Positions 1 through 8,634 of a stretch of 33,170 nucleotides of DNA are shown here, one piece after another; the stretch's first letter is position 1; the number at the start of each line of letters is the position of its first letter. The DNA lies in the NCBI GenBank assembly GCA_028287865.1, contig JAQBOU010000181.1, forward strand, positions 1 to 33,170, in the 5' to 3' direction. The notes beneath the pieces were generated by a model. It made no database searches, was not told where the DNA came from, and saw only the letters and a list, made by a program, of their open reading frames with translations. Source of the stretch: Mucilaginibacter sp. Its GTDB lineage: Bacteria > Bacteroidota > Bacteroidia > Sphingobacteriales > Sphingobacteriaceae. Made by a program: the position numbers and the translations under genes.

Positions 1-1568
1 GGCCGGCAAGCAACCAGGAAAATCCATTGTTACAAAACGATTCTGTAATTGCATTTTCTATTGAAGATTCTGGAATTGGTATTTCGAAAAACACACATGG
101 AATTATCTTTGAAGCATTCCAGCAGGCAGAAGGTTCAACCAGCCGTAAATATGGCGGTACAGGCCTTGGTCTTTCCATTAGTAAAGGCTTTGCCGAGCTT
201 TTGGGAGGTACTATTACTGTTGGTAGTGAGTTAGGAAAGGGTAGCGTATTTACTTTGTATTTACCTTTAAAATATAAAGAGGAAAAAGCTGCACCGGCTA
301 AAGTAAAAGAATCTTACCCGGTTTCGCACGCGAGGACAAATCTGATCGATACTGCTGAATTGATAATAGATGATGACCGTCATAATATAGTAGCTGAAGA
401 CAGGGTGCTCCTGGTAATCGAAGACGATATTCGTTTTACGAAGATCCTGATTGACAAGGCACATGATCTTAACCTGAAGGTGGTTGTGGCTATCAGCTAC
501 CTGGAAATATTTGACAGTATCATCAAATATAATCCTATTGCCATAACCCTTGATGTAAATATGCCGGAGTCAAACGGATGGAAAATAATTAAATTATTAA
601 AAAGCGACATCAACTTAAGGCATATCCCGGTACACATAATTTCCGGCGAAGACAATAAGGTTATGGCCCTAAAGTTTGGGGCTAAAACATTTAATTTAAA
701 GCCATTATCAAACAGTTCATTAGACGAATTGATTTCTGGCATCGTGAACTTTCATGAGCATAACAAAAAGCGTGTATTGATCATTGAAGATAACGAAGAT
801 GAACTGCAAAGATTAACTGACCTTGTATCAAATGACCGCATTGAAGTTTTTGGGGCAACCACCGCAAAAAAAGCCTTGTCGACGCTGAAAAAGGAGATGT
901 TTGATTGCATCATTTTGGATTTTGTGCTGCCGGATGCCAATGGTTTGGATCTTTTGAATAAGATTAACCTGCTTAAACAACAGCAAACAACCATTATATT
1001 ACACTCTGCCCGCGACTTTACCCAGGACGAGCTTATCCAGTTAAAGCGGCTAAATCACAAAATCATTACCAAAACACCTTCGTCGCATATTCATTTGCTC
1101 GAGGAAATATTGGTATTACTGCACATCGATAAAAAATACATCAGCGAAAGCAAACTAAAAATGATCGATGGCATCAGGATTACAACTGATGTGCTTGATG
1201 CTAAAAAAGTGTTAGTAGTTGATGATGATGTTAGAAACCTTTTTGCCCTGACTGCTGTTTTTGAAAGATCAAATATAGACGTGGTTACTGCGGAAAGCGG
1301 CAGGGAAGCGCTGGAAATATTAAATAAGGATAAAACAATAGACATTGTTTTAATGGATATTATGATGCCGGAAATGGACGGATACGAGACGATACAAATA
1401 ATACGTAAAGAGCCAAAGAATAAAAGTTTGCCGATAATTGCTGTAACTGCAAAGGCAATGATTGGCGACAGGCAAAAATGTATCTCTTCGGGAGCGTCAG
1501 ACTATATTACAAAACCGGTAAAAACAGATCAGTTATTATCATTAATGCGGGTTTGGTTAATAAAGTAA
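1..1568 (+). CDS. Hybrid sensor histidine kinase with three receiver domains, 3' part
   Basis: The reading frame is open to the left edge, so the gene begins outside the window; the TTG at 27 is an internal Leu codon rather than a start. Counting from that codon, residues 11-81 are the end of a HATPase_c domain: the G1 box DSGIGIS, the F-box region and the G2 box GGTGLGLSIS. Three receiver domains follow. REC1 (about 125-240) has phosphoacceptor D176 and K225. REC2 (about 248-366) has D298 and K349. REC3 (about 393-513) has D444 in LMDIMMPEMDGYET and K near 497. REC1 and REC2 are more divergent around the active site than REC3. The sensor and HisKA parts are not visible, so the signal is unknown. 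The protein probably autophosphorylates and relays phosphate through several Asp sites; with no HPt domain seen here, the final acceptor is unknown. The next gene, 22 nt downstream, is a likely partner. Confidence 0.9.
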   Translation, partial: PASNQENPLLQNDSVIAFSIEDSGIGISKNTHGIIFEAFQQAEGSTSRKYGGTGLGLSISKGFAELLGGTITVGSELGKGSVFTLYLPLKYKEEKAAPAKVKESYPVSHARTNLIDTAELIIDDDRHNIVAEDRVLLVIEDDIRFTKILIDKAHDLNLKVVVAISYLEIFDSIIKYNPIAITLDVNMPESNGWKIIKLLKSDINLRHIPVHIISGEDNKVMALKFGAKTFNLKPLSNSSLDELISGIVNFHEHNKKRVLIIEDNEDELQRLTDLVSNDRIEVFGATTAKKALSTLKKEMFDCIILDFVLPDANGLDLLNKINLLKQQQTTIILHSARDFTQDELIQLKRLNHKIITKTPSSHIHLLEEILVLLHIDKKYISESKLKMIDGIRITTDVLDAKKVLVVDDDVRNLFALTAVFERSNIDVVTAESGREALEILNKDKTIDIVLMDIMMPEMDGYETIQIIRKEPKNKSLPIIAVTAKAMIGDRQKCISSGASDYITKPVKTDQLLSLMRVWLIK

Positions 1569-1590
1569 CCGCATTTTATAAAACTTGCTT

Positions 1591-2817
1591 ATGAGCAAAA
1601 ACAATATGGTTAATAATATGGCCATAAAAATTCTTTTGGTTGATGATAATGAGAACAACCTGATGAGCATGGAAGTAGCTTTAGAAAAAGAAGGTTATTC
1701 TTTTTCTAAAGCTACTTCGGGCAGAGAAGCGCTTAGGATTTTATTAAAAGAAGAGGATTTTTCGTTAATTCTGCTCGATGTAAAAATGCCCACTATGGAT
1801 GGGTACGAAACTGCCGGGCTCATTTACCAGCGAGACAAGCTTAAACTGATCCCAATCATTTTTATTACCGCGCATGATTATGAAGAAGCAGCTATTTTTA
1901 AAGGTTATAAAGCCGGGGCTGTAGATTTTGTACGTAAACCTTTTAATGCCGAATTGCTGCGTTCGAAAGTTGCAGTATTTGCCGAATTACATAAAAAAAA
2001 TCAACTCTTGCAGCTGCAGGAAGAAAAGCTGCAGGCAATAAATAACGACCTGATGCTGCTAAACCAGGGACTGGAACAGCGGGTACGGGAGCGTACCATT
2101 GAATTGGAAAATTTAAACCATCAACTAAAGGCGCTTAACTTATCAAAAGATAAATTTCTTTCCGTTATTTCTCATGATCTGCGAAATCCGCTTACCTCTC
2201 TCCTTATATCTTCAGAAAATTTACAGCGCGATGCTGAAAAAATGAAGCCAGAGCAGATCAAATTATTTTCGGAAATTATCAACAGAACATCGAACAAGAT
2301 ATTAGATCAACTCAATGAATTGGTGGAGTGGGCAAAGAATCAACGGGAAAATACCAATTTTAAACCCGAAAAGCTTCACTTGGTTAAAGGAATAAATGAA
2401 TCATTGGATCTGTTAAAAGCTAATGCCATCCAAAAGGAAATACGGCTTGAAAATGATATTGAAGAGGATATTTATGTAAAAGCTGATTCGCTTATGTTTA
2501 GGTCTATATTACAAAACCTGGTGACCAATGCCATCAAATTTACGCCTCATGGTGGTGGCAAAGTATTGGTAACAGCCCGGCCGATAGATAGTATGGTAGA
2601 AATATGCATCCAGGATTATGGTATAGGAATGACCTCACAAACTAAGAATATGCTATTTGGCAACTTAGCTCCGGTATTAGGTACAAACAAGGAAAAAGGA
2701 ACGGGCCTTGGCTTATTGCTCGTAAAAGACTTTGTTACCCAGCATGGCGGTACCATACAGGTTGAGAGCGAATTAGGTAAAGGAACCTGCTTTCGCTTTA
2801 CTATGCCTAAAATATAG
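1591..2817 (+). CDS. Response regulator-histidine kinase (REC-HisKA-HATPase_c)
   Basis: A 408-residue cytoplasmic signalling protein with no membrane segment. Residues 12-125 form a receiver domain (DD at 18-19, phosphoacceptor D63 in LLLDVKMPTMDGYE, K116 in VRKPF). Residues about 130-185 look like a coiled-coil linker. The HisKA H-box is FLSVISHDLRNPLTSL with H195. HATPase_c follows with an N-box (NLVTNAIKFTPHGG), DYGIGM and GTGLGLLLVKDF. The output is therefore a kinase controlled by its own N-terminal receiver, an arrangement expected to receive phosphate from, or signal alongside, the triple-receiver kinase encoded 22 nt upstream. ATGs at 1591, 1606 and 1618 are all in frame; the one at 1618 starts right at the receiver domain (MAIKILLVDDN) and is equally plausible. 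No DNA-binding domain is present, so downstream targets cannot be read from this gene. Confidence 0.88.
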   Translation: MSKNNMVNNMAIKILLVDDNENNLMSMEVALEKEGYSFSKATSGREALRILLKEEDFSLILLDVKMPTMDGYETAGLIYQRDKLKLIPIIFITAHDYEEAAIFKGYKAGAVDFVRKPFNAELLRSKVAVFAELHKKNQLLQLQEEKLQAINNDLMLLNQGLEQRVRERTIELENLNHQLKALNLSKDKFLSVISHDLRNPLTSLLISSENLQRDAEKMKPEQIKLFSEIINRTSNKILDQLNELVEWAKNQRENTNFKPEKLHLVKGINESLDLLKANAIQKEIRLENDIEEDIYVKADSLMFRSILQNLVTNAIKFTPHGGGKVLVTARPIDSMVEICIQDYGIGMTSQTKNMLFGNLAPVLGTNKEKGTGLGLLLVKDFVTQHGGTIQVESELGKGTCFRFTMPKI

Positions 2818-2973
2818 TTCGTCAATTCGCTTGGCACACCCTTATGTGCTGATATACAACTAAAGCCAGCGGATAATACACTTCTAAAATCTTCATGATT
2901 TTAAAAAAATAATGCCCAAATTGTGCGGTTGTTCAGCCGCGCATTAAACCGGGTAATATTGGTAGTCAAAAAT

Positions 2974-4689
2974 ATGAAAGAAAAAAAACTGAGAAGCAGC
3001 GAATGGTTTGGAAGAACAGGGAAAGATGGCTTTATCTATCGTTCCTGGATGAAAAATCAGGGTATCCCGGCACACGAATTTAAAGGAAAGCCTGTTATCG
3101 GTATCTGCAATACCTGGTCTGAGCTAACACCTTGTAATGCTCATTTCAGGGAGCTTGCTGAATCAGTTAAGCATGGGATTTATGAAGCGGGCGGTTTCCC
3201 GGTGGAGTTTCCGGTAATGTCATTAGGTGAAACGCTTATTAAACCTACTGCTATGCTTTACCGTAACCTGGTAAGCATGGATGTGGAAGAATCCATAAGG
3301 GCCAACCCACTAGATGGTGTTGTGCTGCTTTGCGGTTGCGACAAAACTACGCCATCGCTGATTATGGGAGCTTGCAGTGTTAATATCCCAACCATTGTTG
3401 TTTCGGGCGGGGCTATGCTTACAGGTAAATACCAGGGGCATGATATTGGCACCACCGATGTATGGCGCTTTTCGGAAGCACAGCGTGCCGGCCGGATGTC
3501 GGAAGAGGAGATGAATGTTGCCGAAGCTTGTATGTCACGAAGCAGGGGGCATTGCGCTGTAATGGGCACGGCCTCAACTATGGCTGTAATGACCGAAGCA
3601 TTGGGCCTTTCACTGCCCGAAAACGCCGCCATCCCGGCTGCCGACTCACGCAGGAAGGTTTTGGCTCACATGTCGGGAATGCGGATTGTGGATATGGTAA
3701 AGGAAGACCTTAAACTGTCTGACATACTTACCCCGCAGGCATTTGAAAATGCCATACTCACCAATGCCGCAATAGGAGGGTCAACCAATTTTATTATTCA
3801 CTTGCTTGCGATTGCCGGCAGGATTGGTGTTAATTTAACCATTGATGATTTTGATACTACCAGCAAAGGCATCCCATTGCTGGCTAATCTGCAGCCCTCC
3901 GGAAAATATTTTATGGAAGATCTTTATTATGCGGGCGGTATCCCTGCCGTAATGAAAGAGCTTGATTCCTTTTTAAACAAGGAAACCGTCGCGGTAAGCG
4001 GCCAAGCTATCTCCCAAAATTATCAAAACAGCCAATGCTATAACCGTGAGGTAATTGCAACCGTTGCCGAACCATTTAACCTTGCCGCAGGTATTACCGT
4101 TGTAAAAGGCAATTTGTGTGAAAATGGTGCAGTACTTAAACCATCTGCAGCAAGTACTGCGCTAATGCAGCATACCGGCAAAGCTGTAGTGTTTGAGAAC
4201 ATTGAGGACTATAAAGCCAGGATTGATGATCCTTTACTGGATGTGGATGAAAATAGTGTGCTTGTTCTTAAAAATGTAGGCCCAAAAGGTTACCCCGGGA
4301 TGCCGGAAGTAGGAAATATGTCGATCCCTAAAAAATTACTTGCAAAGGGAGTTACTGACATGGTACGAATATCTGATGGGCGGATGAGCGGAACGGGATT
4401 TGGTACCGTAGTGCTGCATGTATCGCCCGAGGCTGCAGCAGGCGGAACTATCGCTATTGTACAAAATGGCGACCGCATTAAACTGGATGTGTTTAATAAG
4501 GAATTAATGATTGAGCTATCTGACGAAGAAATTGCTGAAAGAAAAAAACATCTGCAACAAAGTCACCATTTAGCCGACAGGGGTTATACCTTTTTATACC
4601 AGCAAAATGTTGAGCAAGCTCATTTAGGAGCAGATTTTGGATTTTTAAAAGGCGGCAGCGGCAGTGAGGTTTTAAGGGATTCACATTAA
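2974..4689 (+). CDS. Sugar-acid dehydratase, IlvD/EDD family (L-arabinonate dehydratase-like)
   Basis: A 571-residue protein of the IlvD/EDD family, which uses an Fe-S cluster and Mg2+ to dehydrate 2,3-dihydroxy acids to 2-keto-3-deoxy acids. The N-terminal blocks SSEWFGRTGKDGFIYRSW, GICNTWSELTPCNAHFRE and VMSLGETLIKPTAMLYRN are those of the L-arabinonate/xylonate dehydratase subgroup rather than biosynthetic dihydroxyacid dehydratase. Cluster-ligand cysteines are visible as C45 (GICNTW), C122 (GCDKTTP) and C194 (RGHCAVMG), and the catalytic-loop serine lies in SDGRMSGTGFG. The ATG at 2974 gives the family-typical N-terminus; a GTG at 2923 would add 17 unlikely residues. The SDR gene starts 8 nt after the stop, so the two are probably co-transcribed. 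The true substrate (arabonate, xylonate, fuconate, galactonate or other) cannot be decided from sequence alone. Automatic pipelines may mislabel it ilvD. Confidence 0.85.
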   Translation: MKEKKLRSSEWFGRTGKDGFIYRSWMKNQGIPAHEFKGKPVIGICNTWSELTPCNAHFRELAESVKHGIYEAGGFPVEFPVMSLGETLIKPTAMLYRNLVSMDVEESIRANPLDGVVLLCGCDKTTPSLIMGACSVNIPTIVVSGGAMLTGKYQGHDIGTTDVWRFSEAQRAGRMSEEEMNVAEACMSRSRGHCAVMGTASTMAVMTEALGLSLPENAAIPAADSRRKVLAHMSGMRIVDMVKEDLKLSDILTPQAFENAILTNAAIGGSTNFIIHLLAIAGRIGVNLTIDDFDTTSKGIPLLANLQPSGKYFMEDLYYAGGIPAVMKELDSFLNKETVAVSGQAISQNYQNSQCYNREVIATVAEPFNLAAGITVVKGNLCENGAVLKPSAASTALMQHTGKAVVFENIEDYKARIDDPLLDVDENSVLVLKNVGPKGYPGMPEVGNMSIPKKLLAKGVTDMVRISDGRMSGTGFGTVVLHVSPEAAAGGTIAIVQNGDRIKLDVFNKELMIELSDEEIAERKKHLQQSHHLADRGYTFLYQQNVEQAHLGADFGFLKGGSGSEVLRDSH

Positions 4690-4697
4690 TAGCGTTG

Positions 4698-5468
4698 ATG
4701 ATGACAGATAAAAAATTCACCGGCCAGGTTGCTATTGTTACCGGGGCAGGGCAGGGTATAGGCTTTGAGATTGCCCGCCGGCTTGCAGACGAAGGCGCTT
4801 CAGTAATTATAAACGACATTGATGAAGCCCTGGCTTTAAAGGCTGCATCCGAAATTCAGCAAACCGGCGGCAACTGCAATGCAGTTGCCGGGGATGCTTC
4901 AAATGTTGAATTTATACAGTACCTGGTTGATGAAGCTGTAGCTAAATTTGGGAAACTAACTATTGCTATTGCAAACGCCGGGATCACAACATTTGGTGAC
5001 TTTTTGAATTACAAACCCGAAGATCTAGAAAAGGTGATGGGTTTAAACCTTTTCGGCAGTTTCTTTTTAACGCAAAAAGCAGCGATACAAATAAAAAAAC
5101 AAAACTCAGGCGGCAGCATATTACTCATGTCGTCAGTTACAGGTCACCAGGCGCATAAAAACTTAGCGGCTTATGGCATGACCAAAGCAGGTTTGGAGAT
5201 GCTGGCAAAAAGCCTGGTTGCAGAACTATCTGAAGATCAAATTACTATTAATACCATTGCCCCGGGCGCCACCATTACGGAAAGAACTGCACAGGAAAGC
5301 GGTTACCTGGAAACGTGGTCGCGCATTACCCCTTTAGGCAGACCGGCAACTGTAAAAGACATTGCAAATGCAGCGCTGTTTTTTGTTTCACCCGATTCCA
5401 GGCATATCACCGGACAAAGCTTAGTGGTTGATGGCGGCTGGACAGCAATCAGCCCTTCACCTTATTGA
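4698..5468 (+). CDS. SDR-family oxidoreductase (sugar or keto-deoxy acid dehydrogenase)
   Basis: A 256-residue classical short-chain dehydrogenase. It shows the nucleotide-binding motif TGAGQGIG at 15-22, NAG at 93-95, a Ser in LLMSSVTG at about 145, and the YxxxK pair Y159/K163. The C-terminal ITGQSLVVDGGW is typical of FabG-like enzymes. The acidic ND at 39-40, after the second beta strand, suggests a preference for NAD. Because it sits 8 nt behind the sugar-acid dehydratase, the likely job is oxidising a sugar, or a 2-keto-3-deoxy acid as in the non-phosphorylative L-fucose route; this is inference from context. ATGs at 4698 and 4701 are both possible starts, and a TTG at 4695 directly precedes them. 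The gene converges on the GMC oxidoreductase with a 22-nt gap and no clear terminator. Confidence 0.82.
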   Translation: MMTDKKFTGQVAIVTGAGQGIGFEIARRLADEGASVIINDIDEALALKAASEIQQTGGNCNAVAGDASNVEFIQYLVDEAVAKFGKLTIAIANAGITTFGDFLNYKPEDLEKVMGLNLFGSFFLTQKAAIQIKKQNSGGSILLMSSVTGHQAHKNLAAYGMTKAGLEMLAKSLVAELSEDQITINTIAPGATITERTAQESGYLETWSRITPLGRPATVKDIANAALFFVSPDSRHITGQSLVVDGGWTAISPSPY

Positions 5469-5490
5469 AATGTGAGAAAATAAAAGGTGA

Positions 5491-7026
5491 TCATACAGCA
5501 ATTCCTGCTTTAGTTTTTAAATGATCCGATAACCGTAAAGTTAATGCTACCAGTGTAAGGGTTGGATTTGGTGCCCCTGCAGTTACATAACAGGATGAAC
5601 CTGCGATGTAAAGGTTATTAAGGCCATGTGCTTTACAATCAGCATCAACTACCCCGGTTTTGGCATCGTTACTCAATCGGGTGGTGCCCATATGATGCCA
5701 TCCGCCGCCGGTAAATTCGGGCCAGGAATTATCCTTTTCATCTTGCAGGTAATCCATTAGCCTCACCCGTCCTTTTGATGTAATTCCTAATTGCTGGCCA
5801 ATGATCTCATATATCTGGCGGATGCTTCTTTTTTCCAAAGATGTAAGTTCCCAGTGCAGCATTGCCCTTGGCACGCCCAAGGCATCCGTTTCCGTATCCA
5901 ATGTTATGCGGCTTGCCGGGTTTGGTGCCTGCTCAATTCTTGTAAAAAGCTGGTAAGAGCTATATCCGTTTTTTGGATTGCTTTGATCTTCCAATTTTTC
6001 AAAGTTGCGCATATTCTTTTCTCTTTCATCAGGATCGGCTGTCCAAAGATCAATAAAAGCGGGCTCTCTTTTTGCGACCTCTAATGGTTCAAATGAGGCT
6101 GTTCCGTTTAGTATTTTATGCGCTCGCTGCATTTCTTCAGTGATTGCCAATTCGGCCCGGGCTTTGGTTTTGCCATATTCTAATGCATATAGTTTGAGTA
6201 TTTCTGGCTTGGGTAACCAGAGTTCCGCCGACTTTATTTCAAGATGTTCCATAAAATGACGGCCTACAAGGTCATTATCGTTGCCCAAACCTTTTGGCGC
6301 CTGCTTATTAGATGCCAGCAATACACGCGCGTTTTGGATTGCACAGCACGCCATCACAAAATATTTAGCCTTTACTGTATGCTGCTTACCGGCAAAGTTT
6401 TTTATTGTTACCTCTTTTATTGCTGATACAGACTCATTGGCTGTAATATTAGTAACATTGGCATAGGTATACAAATGGATGTTACTTGCATTTACTATTG
6501 TATCCTTATACTTGGCACCAAAGCGCGTTGGCGGGCTAAACTGCCATATTTTATTAAAAACAACCTTCTCGTTAAAGGGCAGCGAATTAAGGGAATTATC
6601 TTTTTGCTGCCAGTAATTTGAAGTATATTCATAGGGGCCGAGGTCCAAATTCGTTTGCGCCCTTTCATAAAAAGGATCCAGGTCTTCGCGTTGTATTGGC
6701 CATCCGCTAAGTGGTACCCAATCTCTTTTTTTAAAATCTATCGGATCCATCGGTGAACAAAAGCCCGCCCAATGCCCAGTTGTTCCTCCAAAATAATGTA
6801 ACCTTGCCGATTCTAACGGATAATAACGCTGCCCTGTAGTTTTCCCTTTGTACAGATCCTGCATTTGTGCCTCATATTCAAAGCCGCCGCCTTCTAAAAG
6901 TATCACTTTGTAAGGCGTGTTTATCCACTCTAAAGCCATACTGATACCAGCAGCGCCGGCGCCAATTATACAAATATCGCCCTCAATTAGGGTATTGTTA
7001 TCTAAATTCCTTGCATCGATATGCAT
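5491..7026 (-). CDS. GMC-family FAD oxidoreductase
   Basis: A 511-residue flavoprotein of the glucose-methanol-choline family. The FAD-binding Rossmann motif is GAGAAG (22-27) with EGGG after the next strand, and FGGTTGHWAG is the family's flavin-contacting segment. The C-terminal domain has WHHMGTTR with H444/H445 and the partner N487 in GAPNPTLT, the usual catalytic pair that removes a proton and hydride from a C-OH group. There is no signal peptide. The gene immediately upstream (9-nt gap) encodes a small protein with a Tat-like lipoprotein signal, the arrangement seen in gluconate 2-dehydrogenase and FAD-dependent glucose/fructose dehydrogenases, where the small subunit carries the flavoprotein out of the cytoplasm. 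A periplasmic sugar or polyol dehydrogenase is the best guess. No cytochrome subunit is encoded next to it, so the electron acceptor is unknown. Confidence 0.85.
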   Translation of the reverse strand: MHIDARNLDNNTLIEGDICIIGAGAAGISMALEWINTPYKVILLEGGGFEYEAQMQDLYKGKTTGQRYYPLESARLHYFGGTTGHWAGFCSPMDPIDFKKRDWVPLSGWPIQREDLDPFYERAQTNLDLGPYEYTSNYWQQKDNSLNSLPFNEKVVFNKIWQFSPPTRFGAKYKDTIVNASNIHLYTYANVTNITANESVSAIKEVTIKNFAGKQHTVKAKYFVMACCAIQNARVLLASNKQAPKGLGNDNDLVGRHFMEHLEIKSAELWLPKPEILKLYALEYGKTKARAELAITEEMQRAHKILNGTASFEPLEVAKREPAFIDLWTADPDEREKNMRNFEKLEDQSNPKNGYSSYQLFTRIEQAPNPASRITLDTETDALGVPRAMLHWELTSLEKRSIRQIYEIIGQQLGITSKGRVRLMDYLQDEKDNSWPEFTGGGWHHMGTTRLSNDAKTGVVDADCKAHGLNNLYIAGSSCYVTAGAPNPTLTLVALTLRLSDHLKTKAGIAV

Positions 7027-7035
7027 AAACCTGGT

Positions 7036-7425
7036 TTAAGATTTAATTATTGAAAAAAGGGCGCATTGGCGTGCTTCGGTTAAGGAAAGTACCCATCCAT
7101 TTATGGTTACAATTTCACCCGCCTTAAAGTTGTTCTCCACCTCATCATCCAGAAATCGTTGAATTGCCCGGGCATCGAAAGAATCTGACAAATTACTTTT
7201 GGTTAACAGTAAAACCGTAAGTGCTTTCTTATTATCTTCCTTAGGGTTTGCTTTCCGGTAAGCAATTCCGGCTTTTTTAATTGTTTTAACATCAGCGAGG
7301 TGGGAAAAAAATAAAGGCTGGGCAATGGCCATTTCTCTGTTGCCTGCCTTGCAGCTATTAATAAATGGCAAACTAATTGCCATTGCTGTATAAGCAGACA
7401 AATGTATAAACGTCCTTCTTTGCAT
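7036..7425 (-). CDS. Small Tat/lipoprotein-signal subunit paired with the GMC oxidoreductase
   Basis: A 129-residue protein. Its N-terminus QRRTFIHLS resembles a twin-arginine signal, followed by a hydrophobic stretch and a lipobox-like FINSC, which would make it a lipid-anchored protein outside the cytoplasm. The C-terminal segment TINGWVLSLTEARQCAL resembles the small subunit (subunit 3) associated with gluconate 2-dehydrogenase-type complexes; this is recognition by eye, so the family assignment is moderate. It is encoded 9 nt upstream of the GMC gene on the same strand, and the two probably form one enzyme, with this subunit supplying export and stability. The 109-nt spacer upstream carries no strong promoter match. 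Confidence 0.65.
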   Translation of the reverse strand: MQRRTFIHLSAYTAMAISLPFINSCKAGNREMAIAQPLFFSHLADVKTIKKAGIAYRKANPKEDNKKALTVLLLTKSNLSDSFDARAIQRFLDDEVENNFKAGEIVTINGWVLSLTEARQCALFSIIKS

Positions 7426-7534
7426 AACTGGTTATAAGAGATAACAATAATAAAAATTTGCGATGTAATTATTGTTTTCTGTTGGAAAAAAAGCAGAAGA
7501 TTATTAAAATGCCAGAATCATAAGTGCTCTCTGA

Positions 7535-8554
7535 TTAATTGGTATTCTCAACCTTTTTACCCGGTTTAAGGTTTCCCCGCAGTTCCGGGTTTTGCAGCGG
7601 CAACTGCTCTACTGTTCGTAACACCTCTGTTTGCTGAACTGATACGGCATAGTCAGCAGGCTCGATCCGGCTGCCGATTGCTTCGGCATATACTTGGGTA
7701 AACTCAGCGCCAATGTAAAGAATTGCAGCCGTATAATAGATCCAGGCCAATATTACTAAAATAGATCCTGCGGCTCCATAAGCCGAATTTTTTGCAGTAT
7801 ATTGAATGTATAAATTTATTGCATACTGCCCGATCATAAAAAGCACTGCGGTAAAAAAGGCACCGGCGCGTACGTCTTTCCATTTGATTTTCACATCCGG
7901 CAAAACTTTAAATATAATTCCGAAAAGGATGGAAATAACTATAAAGGTTATTCCGAGGTTAATTCCCTTTATCAGCAAGGTTGTTATGGTATGCATAAAA
8001 TGCTCAATCCAAGTCCCCAATGCATTGATTATAAGATTAACTATCAACGAAGCAAGCAATAAAAAGCCCAGGCTTATTATTAGTGAAAATGATAAAAAGC
8101 GATTTTGTACTAATTTGAGCCATCCTTTTTTGGGCTTGGCTTTTACCCGCCAAATAATGTTCAGCGAATCTTGAATTTCTATAAAAATGCTGCTGGCGCC
8201 AAGTAGTAAAGTAATAATGCCAATAATAACGGCTGTTGTGGACTTTCCGGAAAGCTGAAGATTTTTTAAAATTGACTCTATCTGAACAGCAGCCTGCGGA
8301 CCAACAAAGTGCGCGATCTCAGGATACAATCTCCGTGCAGTGTCAGCCTGGCTAAAAAATAAACCAACCAATGAAATAACTAATATTAATAAGGGGGCGA
8401 TGGAAAAAATAGTATAATAAGCCAGGGAAGCACTTAGCTTTAAACCATTGTCATTTATAAAACCCATAAAGGTAGCTGACAATACCTTCCACATTTCCTT
8501 AATATACGCCGTACTGAAAACTTTCACCTTCCTTTTAAAATCTTTGAAAAACAT
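7535..8554 (-). CDS. YihY/virulence factor BrkB family membrane protein
   Basis: A 339-residue inner-membrane protein of the YihY/BrkB (UPF0761) family. Family hallmarks include GLKLSASLAYYTIFSIAPLL near residues 37-56 and LGASSIFIEIQDSLNIIW around 118-135. Six hydrophobic segments can be seen: about 43-68, 107-127, 150-178, 194-218, 230-252 and 264-285. The C-terminal ~50 residues are hydrophilic and probably cytoplasmic. The family was once named ribonuclease BN, which is now regarded as wrong for this protein; its biochemical role is unsettled. It begins with ATG and stands apart from its neighbours (80 nt upstream, 109 nt downstream), so it may be its own transcription unit. Confidence 0.85.
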   Translation of the reverse strand: MFFKDFKRKVKVFSTAYIKEMWKVLSATFMGFINDNGLKLSASLAYYTIFSIAPLLILVISLVGLFFSQADTARRLYPEIAHFVGPQAAVQIESILKNLQLSGKSTTAVIIGIITLLLGASSIFIEIQDSLNIIWRVKAKPKKGWLKLVQNRFLSFSLIISLGFLLLASLIVNLIINALGTWIEHFMHTITTLLIKGINLGITFIVISILFGIIFKVLPDVKIKWKDVRAGAFFTAVLFMIGQYAINLYIQYTAKNSAYGAAGSILVILAWIYYTAAILYIGAEFTQVYAEAIGSRIEPADYAVSVQQTEVLRTVEQLPLQNPELRGNLKPGKKVENTN

Positions 8555-8634
8555 AACAAAGTATAGTAACCACTTGATTCCTTATCATATCAAGATTTAA
8601 TAGCCGAAAATGTTTGCAATCAATTTTAAATTAA

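Noticed and set aside
2885..2903. TAAAATC/GATTTTA hairpin as a terminator of the kinase genes
   Set aside because: The stem is only A/T-rich with one G-C pair, and an A-run rather than a T-run follows on the plus strand.
3258..3632. 124-residue open frame on the minus strand
   Set aside because: It is fully antisense to the dehydratase gene and has no recognisable domain; it is a shadow frame.
2974..4689. Annotation as biosynthetic dihydroxyacid dehydratase ilvD
   Set aside because: The N-terminal blocks and cysteine contexts match the L-arabinonate/xylonate dehydratase subgroup, and the neighbours are sugar-type oxidoreductases rather than ilv genes.
7535..8554. Ribonuclease BN function for the YihY/BrkB protein
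   Set aside because: This is a historical mis-assignment; the protein is a multi-pass membrane protein without nuclease motifs.
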